This document shows, piece by piece, positions 46,288-55,336 of a DNA stretch of 55,607 nucleotides. The notes below the pieces were generated by a model, which was not told the origin of the DNA, did not search any database, and saw nothing but the letters and a program-made list of their open reading frames with translations. Position numbers and translations under genes: made by a program. This stretch comes from Gammaproteobacteria bacterium. GTDB taxonomy: Bacteria; Pseudomonadota; Gammaproteobacteria; UBA6429; Thiohalophilaceae. The DNA lies in the NCBI GenBank assembly GCA_015491815.1, contig WFVC01000196.1, positions 1 through 55,607 of the forward strand. Direction: 5' to 3'. Numbering within the stretch: position 1 is the stretch's first letter; each line of letters starts with the position of its first letter.

Positions 46288-46728
46288 TCAGGAATCTGCT
46301 GTGACGTTACGAATACGATAAATAATATCGATGCATTCACCCACCGTGCCTTCCGGCGGGGTCGGCAAATTCGTCACCACCATCTGCCCGTCTTCAATAT
46401 CCGATAACATACCGGTGTCCACATTGAAAAAATGGTGATGATCACTGGTGTTGGAGTCATAAAAGACCTTGGTGGGATCAACGATGATTTCACGAATCAG
46501 GCCTTTTCTGGCGAAAAGTCCCAGCGTGTTGTAAATCGTTGCTTTCGAGGCTTTCTGCTGCTCGCTGTTTAGCTGCGACAACACCTGTTCGGCCGACACA
46601 TGTTGCGGACGGGCAAACAGGATATTGGCGATTTCGATCCGCTGCTGAGTGGGGGTAATATCGTGTTCGAGCAGAAGCTCAATCGCACGATTTTTGGGCA
46701 TATCGGGTTTAGATTCAGTCGTTTCCAT
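46288..46728 (-). CDS. Fur-family metalloregulator (Irr-like)
   Basis: This is a DNA-binding metalloregulator of about 146 residues from the ATG at 46728. The N-terminal winged helix has RAIELLLEHDITPTQQRIEIANILF and SKATIYNTLGLFARKGLIRE, the recognition helix. The C-terminal half has YDSNTSDHHHFFNVDTG, the HHH metal site, which with the TNTSDHHHF pattern most recalls Irr/PerR-like branches rather than canonical Fur. The C-terminal CxxC zinc motifs of many Fur proteins are absent. Iron, haem or peroxide sensing are possible. A TATAAT box ends only 8 bases before the ATG, so the mRNA may be leaderless. A TTG at 46734 is an alternative start. Confidence 0.9.
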   Translation of the reverse strand: METTESKPDMPKNRAIELLLEHDITPTQQRIEIANILFARPQHVSAEQVLSQLNSEQQKASKATIYNTLGLFARKGLIREIIVDPTKVFYDSNTSDHHHFFNVDTGMLSDIEDGQMVVTNLPTPPEGTVGECIDIIYRIRNVTADS

Positions 46729-46736
46729 AGGCAAAA

Positions 46737-46788
46737 ATTATAGCCTAAGGATTTGGATGAAGTCCAATTTACACTTGATCTTAATCAG
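46737..46788 (-). promoter_or_regulatory. Promoter and possible operators of the Fur-family gene
   Basis: On the minus strand, TATAAT (46742-46737) lies with TTGGAC (46767-46762) upstream at a long 19-bp spacing. The -35 region is part of an imperfect palindrome TTGGATGAAGTCCAA (46753-46767). Further upstream TTGATCTTAATCAG (46775-46788) matches 9 of 10 conserved bases of an FNR site. Autoregulation at the palindrome and oxygen control at the FNR-like site are inferences. Confidence 0.5.
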
Positions 46789-46789
46789 G

Positions 46790-47884
46790 TTAGTCACAAA
46801 TGGCAGATTTAATTTGATAAGCCTGAGGCGCTACAATCGGCGCGCGCCCGAGTAAAATATCCGCCAGCAAATGCGCGGAAGCCAGTCCCAGCACCACGCC
46901 ATTGCGAAAATGGCCGGTATTGATATACAGGTTGCTTAATTCCGGATGCGCGCTTATATAAGGTATACCCTCGGGAGAAGCGGGGCGTAAGCCCGCCCAA
47001 TGCTGTTCAATGTCCATCTCCCCCAGCGCCGGGATCAGGCGTTGCGCCTCCACCATCAACTCAGCACGCGCCGATTCCGTCGTGGAGCAATCGAAGCCGG
47101 TTTCCTCCAGCGTGCTGCCAACCAGCACCCGCCCGTCCCGGCGGGCAATCACATAGCGATCCTGACTCAGGATAATCCGTGAGACCATGCCGGGTTCGCC
47201 GCAATAGAGAATCATTTGTCCGCGCACCGGTCGCACGGGCAGATCGATCCCGGTGGAGGCCAGCAATTGCCCGCTCCATGCCCCGCTCGTGACCACCACC
47301 TTTTCAGCCGAAAGGGTTTCATTTTCAGTCTGTACGCCCCGCACGCTGTCCCCCTGTGTCGCCAGCCCCCGCACCGCACAGTGTTCACGAATCTCAACCC
47401 CCTGATTCAACAGGCTTTGTTTCAGGGATTTCAGCAGACGGGGGTTGCGCACATGCCCAATTGCCGGCAACCATAGCGCTGAATCAGGAACCTCACCCAG
47501 CGATGGCGCCAGCGCCTGTATGGCCTCGGCATCCACCTGTTGCAGATCGTAAGCCCAGCGTTTCGCCCAGTTTTCAGCCGCAGACGCTTCACCGGTATCC
47601 AGAATTAACAGGCCGTCGTTCTGCAACTGGGGATCAATTCCCGTCTGCTCATGCAATAACCGAAGAAAACCCGGATAATGCGCCTGACTCCAGTGCGCCA
47701 ATGCGGTCACCGCATCGGCATAGCGCCAGGGATAAAGAGGCGAGAGAATTCCCCCGCCGGCCCAGGAGGACTCCTTCCCGCATTGCCCCTGTTCCAGAAC
47801 CGTAACGGAAAGTCCCGACTGGCGTAATTCCCATGCGCTGAGCATGCCAATCAGCCCGCCGCCAATAACCACACAATCGACCAT
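46790..47884 (-). CDS. thiO: Glycine oxidase ThiO
   Basis: This 364-residue FAD-dependent amine oxidase of the DadA/ThiO family oxidises glycine to iminoglycine for the thiazole half of thiamine. The FAD loop CVVIGGGLIGMLSAWELRQSG is at the N-terminus (residues 4-24), with GQCGKESSWAGGGILSPLYPW (about 34-54) typical of ThiO, VRPVRGQMILYC (about 217-228), the catalytic-domain YVIARRDGRVLVGST (about 245-259) and a C-terminal NTGHFRNGVVLG flavin contact. GGAGTG precedes the ATG. Next to the minor pilin genes, as in Pseudomonas; no other thi genes are in the window. Confidence 0.94.
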   Translation of the reverse strand: MVDCVVIGGGLIGMLSAWELRQSGLSVTVLEQGQCGKESSWAGGGILSPLYPWRYADAVTALAHWSQAHYPGFLRLLHEQTGIDPQLQNDGLLILDTGEASAAENWAKRWAYDLQQVDAEAIQALAPSLGEVPDSALWLPAIGHVRNPRLLKSLKQSLLNQGVEIREHCAVRGLATQGDSVRGVQTENETLSAEKVVVTSGAWSGQLLASTGIDLPVRPVRGQMILYCGEPGMVSRIILSQDRYVIARRDGRVLVGSTLEETGFDCSTTESARAELMVEAQRLIPALGEMDIEQHWAGLRPASPEGIPYISAHPELSNLYINTGHFRNGVVLGLASAHLLADILLGRAPIVAPQAYQIKSAICD

Positions 47885-48066
47885 CCATCACTCCGTTAAA
47901 GCCTTGAAAGCCCGCTATTATGCCATTAATTTCCCGCCCTGCCCCGCCTCGACAAACTGCCAAATCACGCACATTTTCAGACCATTGCCGACCATTTATC
48001 CGGTATTTGAACGGTCTTGTCGGATAGCGCCTGAATCCTGCGCCCGAATAGCCTATAAATTAACCC

Positions 48067-48708
48067 ATGAAAAATTATCACGGACTCACGCTGATCGAAC
48101 TCATGGTCACCCTGGCGGTGTTTGCCATTGTTACGGTTCTTGCTTTCCCCGGGTTCAGGCTTTATCAACAGAACAGCAACCGGGTTAGCCAGATCAATGA
48201 TCTGATCGCCACCCTAAGTCTGGCGCGCAGCGAAGCGGTTAAACGCAACCTGCCGGTTATTGTCTGCGCTAGCGCCGACATGGCCACCTGCAGTGGCGTC
48301 AATGACTGGACAACCGGCTGGATCGCCTTCATCGATGACAACCTCGATGGCGTTGTCGATCCGACTGATGGGGATGATCTGATGAATGGCGGTGAATCGG
48401 CATTTCATGTTCATGGAAGCTTGTCCGGCGCCGGGCTGGTGTATAACGACATTGCCAATGGCGGCGCAGTCGCCATTCGCTTTAACAGCCAGGGGATGCC
48501 AACCGTATTTGATGCAGGCGGCATCACCAGCACCGACGCCACCTTCCTGCGTTGTGACAATCGCCGTAACACAGAACCAGCGCTTACTCGAAACAACCAT
48601 GCGCGCGCCATTCTTCTAACTGCATCAGGACGAACACGCCTGTCGCGGGACAGTAATAATAACGGTGTTCAGGAAGACGCTAATAATGTGGATCTCAACT
48701 GCCCATAG
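48067..48708 (+). CDS. fimT: Minor pseudopilin, GspH/FimT/FimU type
   Basis: This 213-residue type IV pilus minor pilin has the class III signal MKNYHG cut before LTLIELMVTLAVFAIVTVLAFPGF, with Glu at mature position 5 (E11) and a hydrophobic N-terminal helix. SLARSEAVKRNLPVIVCAS (about residues 55-73) and the NDWTTGWIAFIDDNLDG segment are the GspH/FimT hallmark. With PilV, PilW, PilX and PilY1 such proteins prime pilus assembly at the tip. First gene of the plus-strand pilus operon; divergent from thiO. Whether it is FimT or FimU cannot be told. Confidence 0.92.
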   Translation: MKNYHGLTLIELMVTLAVFAIVTVLAFPGFRLYQQNSNRVSQINDLIATLSLARSEAVKRNLPVIVCASADMATCSGVNDWTTGWIAFIDDNLDGVVDPTDGDDLMNGGESAFHVHGSLSGAGLVYNDIANGGAVAIRFNSQGMPTVFDAGGITSTDATFLRCDNRRNTEPALTRNNHARAILLTASGRTRLSRDSNNNGVQEDANNVDLNCP

Positions 48709-48746
48709 TAGTAATGAGAAGACAAATTAAAAGTGAATAATACAAA

Positions 48747-49325
48747 ATGATAGAAATTAATCACAATTACAATTCGGGAGCCGGCCCTGAAAAAATACAG
48801 GGTCTGACCCTGGTGGAAGTCATGATCGCGTTAGTCATACTTTCAGTAGGCCTGTTAGGGCTGGCCGGGCTACAGATACATGGGCTGCGCGGCACCGGCG
48901 GGGCTAATTCACGAGTACAGGCCACCTTTATTGTTTCGGACATGGCCGAACGCATGCACGCCAATTCCGTCGAATTTTCTCAGAATCTGGCCTATCAAAA
49001 TATTGCGCTGGCGGCCAACAACTGCGGCAACCCCCCAACCGATTGCGATACGGGCGCCTGTTCAACCGCTCAACTGGTCGCCCATGATAATTATAAAATC
49101 TGCCAGGCGATGGGTAGTTTACCTTCCGGCGCAACCCTGACAGTTACCTGCGATGATAATCCCTGTGTTGCCGGTCTTTATGATGCTAACAACCGTCAAC
49201 AGTCCGGCTCCACGCACACGCTCACATTAACCTGGTCGGAAGTGCGCGACGCCAGTCTTGGAGGAAACCAGAATCAGACTATCATGATGTCTATTCAGCC
49301 CTTCCTCCCGCAACTAAAAAAATAA
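48747..49325 (+). CDS. pilV: Minor pilin PilV
   Basis: This 192-residue minor pilin has a longer class III leader cut after G19, before LTLVEVMIALVILSVGLLGLAGLQ, with mature Glu5 (E24). The TLVEVM-IALVILSVGLLGLA pattern and the following SDMAERMHAN are typical of PilV. The Cys-rich middle (NNCGNPPTDCDTGACS) probably forms disulfides. It is part of the tip priming complex. It starts 38 bp after the FimT-type gene and is followed 6 bp later by pilW. Confidence 0.92.
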   Translation: MIEINHNYNSGAGPEKIQGLTLVEVMIALVILSVGLLGLAGLQIHGLRGTGGANSRVQATFIVSDMAERMHANSVEFSQNLAYQNIALAANNCGNPPTDCDTGACSTAQLVAHDNYKICQAMGSLPSGATLTVTCDDNPCVAGLYDANNRQQSGSTHTLTLTWSEVRDASLGGNQNQTIMMSIQPFLPQLKK

Positions 49326-49331
49326 AATAGC

Positions 49332-50243
49332 ATGATAATTATGAAGAATTACACACAACAACACGGCCTGACCCTGATTGAACTTATGGTCGCCCTGGTG
49401 ATCAGTCTGCTGATTCTGGCGGGCCTGTTTACTGTTTATCAGTCCAACCAGCGCGGTTACCGTCTCAATGACGGGCTGGTGCGCGTTCAGGAAAGTGGTC
49501 GCTTCGCCATTGATTTTCTTTCCCGGGATGTGCGTCAGGCGGCTTATCCCGCGAATGATCCAAATGCAAATTCAATAGTCCCACCTGAGTTTCATTTTTT
49601 TCTATTTACCGGTGGCGCCAATGATGTTGATATTGCCGGCACCAATGCCGGGGATTATCCACCAAGTGATATCCTCTCTCTACGTCATGGCTTCAGCACA
49701 CTCGCAAGCCCTGACTGCAATGGCAATACTCCCGCCAATGGCGGCAATACGGATCCAATCGGGATCCCTATGACCCAGGGAGCGACAACCTGGGTTCCCG
49801 ATGGCACCACAACCTGGAATCGCTATGATATTCGCAATACCGGTCGGCAGAACAATCGGGGCAACCCCATTTTTGCTCTCTACTGCAACGGCATTGAACT
49901 GGTCGAAGGTATTGAAAACATGCAGGTGCTCTACGGAGTTGACACCAGCCAGCCACAGGATTTCGTTGTCGACCAGTATTTCACCTATAACAACGTGCCC
50001 GATGTTATAGGCGATCTGGTAACTGACTGGGGACGCGTCATCAGTGTTCGCATCGCCCTGCTGGCCAGCAGTGTCGATGAAAAAGCCAACGCCCCCAGTT
50101 CCCGTAGCTTTAATCTGCTCGGCAACAATCTCATCTTCGATGGCACCGGCGTGGACGCTAACGGCAATGCCATTGCCGCCGATCAGAAAATACGCCGTGT
50201 CTACACCACCACCGTACTTATTCGTAATAATATTAGTTCGTAA
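49332..50243 (+). CDS. pilW: Minor pilin PilW
   Basis: This 303-residue minor pilin has the class III signal cut after G12, before LTLIELMVALVISLLILAGLF, with mature Glu5 (E17). FTVYQSNQRGYRLNDGLVRVQESGRFAIDFLSRDVRQAAY (about residues 34-73) is the PilW signature, and the size fits the family. An ATG three codons later is an alternative start. Acts with PilV, PilX and FimU as the tip complex. Confidence 0.92.
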   Translation: MIIMKNYTQQHGLTLIELMVALVISLLILAGLFTVYQSNQRGYRLNDGLVRVQESGRFAIDFLSRDVRQAAYPANDPNANSIVPPEFHFFLFTGGANDVDIAGTNAGDYPPSDILSLRHGFSTLASPDCNGNTPANGGNTDPIGIPMTQGATTWVPDGTTTWNRYDIRNTGRQNNRGNPIFALYCNGIELVEGIENMQVLYGVDTSQPQDFVVDQYFTYNNVPDVIGDLVTDWGRVISVRIALLASSVDEKANAPSSRSFNLLGNNLIFDGTGVDANGNAIAADQKIRRVYTTTVLIRNNISS

Positions 50244-50269
50244 CAATATATGTAAAACAGGCAAAAGAA

Positions 50270-50788
50270 ATGAAATCAATAATAACTCATTCAAGACATA
50301 ATGCTAAAAATCAGCAAGGCATTGTTCTGGTTGTTGCTTTATTAATTCTCCTGGTTATGACCATACTGGGTATCAGCATGCTGAGTTCCTCCACCATGGA
50401 AGAACGCATGGCCAGCAATATTCAGGCGCAACAGATTACCTTTCAGGCGGCGGAATCCTGCATTCGCACCGCCCTTTTGCCGCCCGCCAGAGCTCTACGC
50501 GATGGGGCTATAAATAATACCTTGCTCGCCAATCCAAATCCCGGCCTTAACTGCCAGTTAAACGGCGTGAATGCCACCGTTAATTTTAGTATTCCTGCAG
50601 CTGCTGAACAACAGGAAGGTGATCTGACCGGCTTTGATCTTGGCAATAGTCATAAACAAGTTGATGGCGCAATATTATTTATGACCGGCACCTCAACGCT
50701 GCCTTCCGGCACCTCAAGCAGTGTTACTTTTGCCGGAAAAAGTCCAAAACCAAACAGTGGCGGTTCGCAAAGCAACACGCAAGAATAA
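50270..50788 (+). CDS. pilX: Pilus assembly protein PilX
   Basis: This 172-residue minor pilin has a leader up to G17, then IVLVVALLILLVMTILGISMLSSSTMEERMASN. As in other PilX proteins, mature position 5 is hydrophobic rather than Glu, and the TMEERMA motif after the helix is diagnostic. QAAESCIRTAL (about residues 60-70) is conserved. PilX caps the minor pilin tip with PilY1, whose gene lies one gene downstream. Confidence 0.9.
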   Translation: MKSIITHSRHNAKNQQGIVLVVALLILLVMTILGISMLSSSTMEERMASNIQAQQITFQAAESCIRTALLPPARALRDGAINNTLLANPNPGLNCQLNGVNATVNFSIPAAAEQQEGDLTGFDLGNSHKQVDGAILFMTGTSTLPSGTSSSVTFAGKSPKPNSGGSQSNTQE

Positions 50789-50852
50789 CCTTAATATCAC
50801 TATCAACTGAGATTTACGCTTTCAGCTCCAAGACACTAACCGGAGAAAGATT

Positions 50853-51170
50853 ATGAAAAATATTCGCCATACTTTTATTTACCTGTCCCTGCTAATGTTG
50901 CCAGTCATCGGGCAGGCTGAGATCCTCCTGATCGAGGATGTGATTGAGACCGACAAATTACAGATTAACATCGATGCCTCGCTAAATGGCTATATCAAAG
51001 CTCGACGCTGTCCAGGTTGCCCGGACATTCGACTGAAAGTCGATAAAAACACACAGGCCTTCAAACATGGTAAATCCATACACCTTAATCAGGCAACGCA
51101 TCATAATGGAAAATTCGCCACTGTGATTTTTGATCCTAAAACAAAACGGGTGAAACGTATTAAGTGGTAA
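50853..51170 (+). CDS. Small exported protein in the pilus operon (PilY2-like?)
   Basis: This 105-residue protein has a Sec signal peptide (MKNIRHTFIYLSLLMLPVIGQA) and a good GGAGA ribosome-binding site. The mature part (about 83 residues) contains a CPGCPDIRLKVDKNTQAF segment with a CxxC motif and a basic C-terminus TKRVKRIKW. In Pseudomonas a small protein, PilY2, of similar size lies next to PilY1, although downstream of it. I suggest an analogous role in pilus assembly, but homology is not shown. It lies between pilX and pilY1, 65 and 58 bp from its neighbours. Confidence 0.7.
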   Translation: MKNIRHTFIYLSLLMLPVIGQAEILLIEDVIETDKLQINIDASLNGYIKARRCPGCPDIRLKVDKNTQAFKHGKSIHLNQATHHNGKFATVIFDPKTKRVKRIKW

Positions 51171-51228
51171 ACCGATAATCACTTACCCAAATTCTGTAAC
51201 TTCCAGCAATACTTAAGTGAGGTGCGTT

Positions 51229-54200
51229 ATGCGTACTGCAAGTAAAAAACTGATTTTATCTCTGGCTTCAGCGCTTTATATTTTAACGAGTGCGGTACCT
51301 CTATATGCCGAGGATATTGAACTATATACCGGTGTTACCCCCGGCGCCATTACCGCTCGGCCTAATGTTTTGTTTATCATTGATACCTCAGGCAGTATGG
51401 GTACAAATGTCACCTTGACCACCGGCACCTATGATCCAGCCACTACTTATACAGGGGATTGTGACAGCGCTTATTATTACTGGAGCAGTACCGGCAGTAC
51501 TCCTTCCTGTACCGGCTGGACCATTCCCTATATCGCCACCAGCTCATTTAAATGTGACGACGCTGTTTCCGCACTCAGCGCGGGGGGAACGGGCTTTTAT
51601 CTCGGTCGGATGGCGCGTTATCGGCTGTCTAATTCCGGCGACTACTGGACAACATTCACATCATGGGATCATGATGATATCGTCGAATGTGAAGCCGACT
51701 ATGGTGTACATGGTGATGGCGTTAACACCACAAATCTCTGGCCGGCTAATGAAAGTAATGGCGGCCCCTGGAGAGGCAACACAAATAATTCTATCAGTTG
51801 GGCGGCAACCGGCGGCGCTTATACTGTTTACACCGCTAATTATATTAACTTCGTAAATACTGCGGGTAACTCCATCACTCTCACACGCCTGGAAATTGTC
51901 CAGCAGGTTCTCAAAGATATTATCGACAGTACATCGGGAATCAATGCCGCTCTGATGCGTTATGATGCAAGCGGCAGCAGTCTTGGCGGCAGCTTTATCG
52001 AGCCCATGCAGGAAATCAACAGCACCACCCGCACCGGGTTTAAAGCCAGTATCGACAGCCTGACTGATACCGGCGCCACACCTCTGGCGGAAACCCTGTA
52101 TGAAGCCATGCTTTATTATCGCGGCGAACATGTACATTTCGGTGATACAGCTGTACCCGCCAATGTTAGTACGGTTCTCGACCCTAATGATAATAGTCGA
52201 TATCTCAGCCCAATTGAATTTCAATGCCAGAACAACTTCATTGTCATGCTCACTGATGGTGAACCCTACTATGATAGCGATGCAGACACTCTGATTAACA
52301 ATGGTAATCAGGGTGCGCCATTCAATGATAACTTCCCCGGTGTTTCCGATAGTTGTGGCTATTCCGCCAATGACTGCCTCGATGAGCTGGCCGGGTATAT
52401 GTATGATTTTGATCAGATAAACACATTGGCTGACAAGCAAAATATCATTACCTATACCATTGGTTTTGCAACTGATCAGCAATTACTGATGGATACAGCA
52501 CGCGCAGGCGGCAGTAGTGGAGGCAATATTGATCCCAGCGTCGGCTACTTCACTACCGAATCTATTACAGGTCTGACAGATGCATTCACATCCATCATCA
52601 GTGATATACAGGAAATTAATACAACCTTTGTTTCACCAGCCGTATCGGTCAACGCCTTTAACCGTCTTGCGCACCGTAGCGAACTCTATTTTGCTCTGTT
52701 CCGTCCGACAACACGCTATCGCTGGCCTGGCAACCTCAAGCGTTATGAACTGGCTCGCGCCACAGCTGGCGATCCTGACTCTGAACTTATTATCAAAGAT
52801 GTAAATGGCGCGCCAGCGGTTGATCTCAACACCGGTTTTTTTGACTCCAATGCACAAAGTTTCTGGAGCACAAACCCGGATGGCGCCGATGTAACCCTGG
52901 GTGGCGCAGCTGAAAACCTGCCACTGGCAAACCGCAGAGTTTATACATTTACCGGCGCCAATAGCGCGCTGGTTCCACCTCAGACCGATACGGAAACTCT
53001 GAATACCGCCACTAACCTTTTACATGAAAACAATGATGCATCCGTAACCGGGGGCACGCTGACCAACACCCTGCTGGGACTGGATGCCACAACGACCGAT
53101 GCCGATCGTATTTCCCTGATCAAGTGGGCGCGAGGCGTCGATGTGCTGGATGAAGATGAAGATAACTCAACCAGTGACGCCCGCAACTTTATGGGCGATC
53201 CTCTGCACAGCAAACCGCAAATGGTGAACTATCAGGGCACCAATGAGACCGATACCGACATTACGATCTATATGATCACCAATGAGGGTTTTCTACACGC
53301 CATTGATGCCGACACTGGCGTTGAACAGTTCGCCTTTATGCCCCAGGATCTATTACCTAATCTGAGCACGCTTAAGAATAATACAACGGCGGCAACCCGC
53401 ACCTATGGTCTGGATGGCCCCATGACTATCTGGCACAATGATCTTAATAATGATCTTCTGGTGCTTGACTCCAATGGTGACCCGCAGGTTACTAATGGCG
53501 TTGCTGAACATGTTTACCTGTACTTTGGCATGCGTCGAGGCGGTAAAAATTACTATGCTCTGGATGTCACTGACCGTAACAACCCCAAACTGAAATGGAA
53601 AATTGAGGGTGGCATTCCCGGCGATGACTTTGAAGAACTGGGACAAACCTGGTCCAAGATGGATCTTGCTACAATCAAGTATGCAGGACAAAAACGGACT
53701 GTGCTTATCTTCGGCGGCGGCTATGACACCAACGTCGATAATGTCACGACTCCCGCCGATGACAATATGGGCCGCGCCATATTTATCGTCGATGCAGAAA
53801 CCGGCGAACGCCTATGGTGGGCCAGCATCACGGGTTCCGGCGCCGATCTGGAACTGGCTGATATGAAAAATGCAATTACTGCAGATATGACCGCCTTTGA
53901 CAGCACGGGTGACGGCTATGTCGATCGTATCTACACCGCTGATCTGGCCGCGCGCATCTGGCGATTCGACATCGATAATAATACCACTTCGGGAACCCCC
54001 ATAAATATAAGTGGTGGCGTCATTGCCGATCTAAATGGCAGCGCACTTGGCAATACCGCCGCAGCAACGGCTGCAAACAATCGCCATTTCTATTATGCAC
54101 CCAGTGTCGCCTATATCCGTGATGGCAGTCAGGAGTACTTCACTATTGCAATTGGTTCCGGCTATCGTTCCCATCCCACTAACACAACAATCGAAGATCG

Positions 54201-54792
54201 ATTTTATGTGATTCGGGACACCAATGTTCGAGGTCCGGAAAGAGACGCCAATGACAACCCCATCTATACGGCAATAAATGAAGACGACCTCTTCGATGCT
54301 ACCGATAATATTATTGGTGAAGGCACAACGACAGAAATCAATGCCGCCCGTCAATCTTTGAATACCAATAATGGCTGGTATATCAGACTAAATGAACCCG
54401 ATGGTTCTTTCATTGGTGAGAAGGTGCTTGGCAGAGCCGTAACATTCAACTCGATTCTGCTATTCTCCACTTTTACACCAATTGATAGCGGTCAATCCAA
54501 TAGTTGTTCACCCAGTCAGGGCGTATCCGCCGCCTGGGCTGTCAACCTTTTAGACGCCAAACCAGTGTTTAACTTTGACCAGAGCAACCCGGATCTGACT
54601 CGCGGTGATCGTAAAGGCACTCTTAATATGGGCGGCCTGCCTGCAGATCCTTCCATTGTGTTCTTTGATGGAGAAGTAACCGCCTTCTTTGGCACATTGA
54701 AGCTTAATCAAGCCGGAGATGGGCTTGGCATCAAGGCCGGTCTTCTTCCTGAAGGCTATGTTCAACCTATGTACTGGAATGTTAATCAGTAG
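51229..54792 (+). CDS. pilY1: PilY1-type pilus tip adhesin
   Basis: This protein of about 1187 residues has a signal peptide (MRTASKKLILSLASALYILTSAVPLYA). The N-terminal von Willebrand factor A-like domain has the MIDAS motif DTSGSMG (D52). The large middle region contains NFMGDPLHSKP and a C-terminal beta-propeller domain. A calcium-binding loop of the PilY1 kind, DSTGDGYVD (from about residue 891), precedes RIYTADLAARIWRFD. PilY1 controls pilus extension and retraction and can act as an adhesin or surface sensor. The ATG at 51229 is chosen because GAGGTGCGTT stands before it and the signal peptide follows; a GTG at 51217 is open. A strong terminator follows. Confidence 0.95.
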   Translation: MRTASKKLILSLASALYILTSAVPLYAEDIELYTGVTPGAITARPNVLFIIDTSGSMGTNVTLTTGTYDPATTYTGDCDSAYYYWSSTGSTPSCTGWTIPYIATSSFKCDDAVSALSAGGTGFYLGRMARYRLSNSGDYWTTFTSWDHDDIVECEADYGVHGDGVNTTNLWPANESNGGPWRGNTNNSISWAATGGAYTVYTANYINFVNTAGNSITLTRLEIVQQVLKDIIDSTSGINAALMRYDASGSSLGGSFIEPMQEINSTTRTGFKASIDSLTDTGATPLAETLYEAMLYYRGEHVHFGDTAVPANVSTVLDPNDNSRYLSPIEFQCQNNFIVMLTDGEPYYDSDADTLINNGNQGAPFNDNFPGVSDSCGYSANDCLDELAGYMYDFDQINTLADKQNIITYTIGFATDQQLLMDTARAGGSSGGNIDPSVGYFTTESITGLTDAFTSIISDIQEINTTFVSPAVSVNAFNRLAHRSELYFALFRPTTRYRWPGNLKRYELARATAGDPDSELIIKDVNGAPAVDLNTGFFDSNAQSFWSTNPDGADVTLGGAAENLPLANRRVYTFTGANSALVPPQTDTETLNTATNLLHENNDASVTGGTLTNTLLGLDATTTDADRISLIKWARGVDVLDEDEDNSTSDARNFMGDPLHSKPQMVNYQGTNETDTDITIYMITNEGFLHAIDADTGVEQFAFMPQDLLPNLSTLKNNTTAATRTYGLDGPMTIWHNDLNNDLLVLDSNGDPQVTNGVAEHVYLYFGMRRGGKNYYALDVTDRNNPKLKWKIEGGIPGDDFEELGQTWSKMDLATIKYAGQKRTVLIFGGGYDTNVDNVTTPADDNMGRAIFIVDAETGERLWWASITGSGADLELADMKNAITADMTAFDSTGDGYVDRIYTADLAARIWRFDIDNNTTSGTPINISGGVIADLNGSALGNTAAATAANNRHFYYAPSVAYIRDGSQEYFTIAIGSGYRSHPTNTTIEDRFYVIRDTNVRGPERDANDNPIYTAINEDDLFDATDNIIGEGTTTEINAARQSLNTNNGWYIRLNEPDGSFIGEKVLGRAVTFNSILLFSTFTPIDSGQSNSCSPSQGVSAAWAVNLLDAKPVFNFDQSNPDLTRGDRKGTLNMGGLPADPSIVFFDGEVTAFFGTLKLNQAGDGLGIKAGLLPEGYVQPMYWNVNQ

Positions 54793-54801
54793 CAGCAAAC
54801 A

Positions 54802-54837
54802 GGCTCGTGCAGTGAAAACCTGCACGGGCCATTTTTT
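54802..54837 (+). terminator. Terminator after pilY1
   Basis: An 11-bp stem (54802-54812 with 54820-54830, one G-U) with a 7-base loop is followed by six T residues (54832-54837). Since pilE begins only 16 bp later, it may act as an attenuator that lets the pilin gene be expressed separately or at another level. Confidence 0.88.
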
Positions 54838-54853
54838 AACTGACTTATAAATT

Positions 54854-55327
54854 ATGAACACACCCAAACATAAAAAACATACTCATGGTTTCAGCCTTAT
54901 CGAAGTCATGGTCGTTCTTGCTATTATCGGCATTCTGGCCAGTATCGGATGGCCGATTTATCAGGAGCAAACACGCAAAAATCAGCGCGCTGAAGCGGTC
55001 ACCATGGCCTCTATGTTGCGGCTGGAAATGGAGCGTTGTGCATCCAATAATAACGGACTCTATGCTATAAACTGTCCAAATCTCGCCACCGCTGCAGTGC
55101 TGCCTGCTATCACAGCCAAATATGACCCAACCGGAACCCGAGGCAATATTTATAATGCAAATATTGCAGTAACGCCGGATGGCTCAGGTTATACGATCAC
55201 TATCGCCGATATCATCGGCAATGATGATGACTGCCAAACCTTTACCCTGGATAATTTTGGAGCCAAAGGGTTTACCCAGGCGCCCGGCCACAACAGCAGC
55301 GTCGCTCGTTGCTGGGGCAGCAACTAA
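54854..55327 (+). CDS. pilE: Type IV pilin PilE-like minor pilin
   Basis: This 157-residue prepilin has a 12-residue leader (MNTPKHKKHTHG) before FSLIEVMVVLAIIGILASIGWPIY, with mature Glu5 (E17). The globular part has QTRKNQRAEAVTMASMLRLEMERC and two Cys near the C-terminus (DDCQTFTLDNFGAKG, SVARCWG), matching the pilin disulfide loop. In Pseudomonas the last gene of this locus, pilE, is a minor pilin placed like this one before ispH. Its stop is 9 bp from the convergent ispH stop. Confidence 0.93.
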   Translation: MNTPKHKKHTHGFSLIEVMVVLAIIGILASIGWPIYQEQTRKNQRAEAVTMASMLRLEMERCASNNNGLYAINCPNLATAAVLPAITAKYDPTGTRGNIYNANIAVTPDGSGYTITIADIIGNDDDCQTFTLDNFGAKGFTQAPGHNSSVARCWGSN

Positions 55328-55336
55328 CACCACCGT

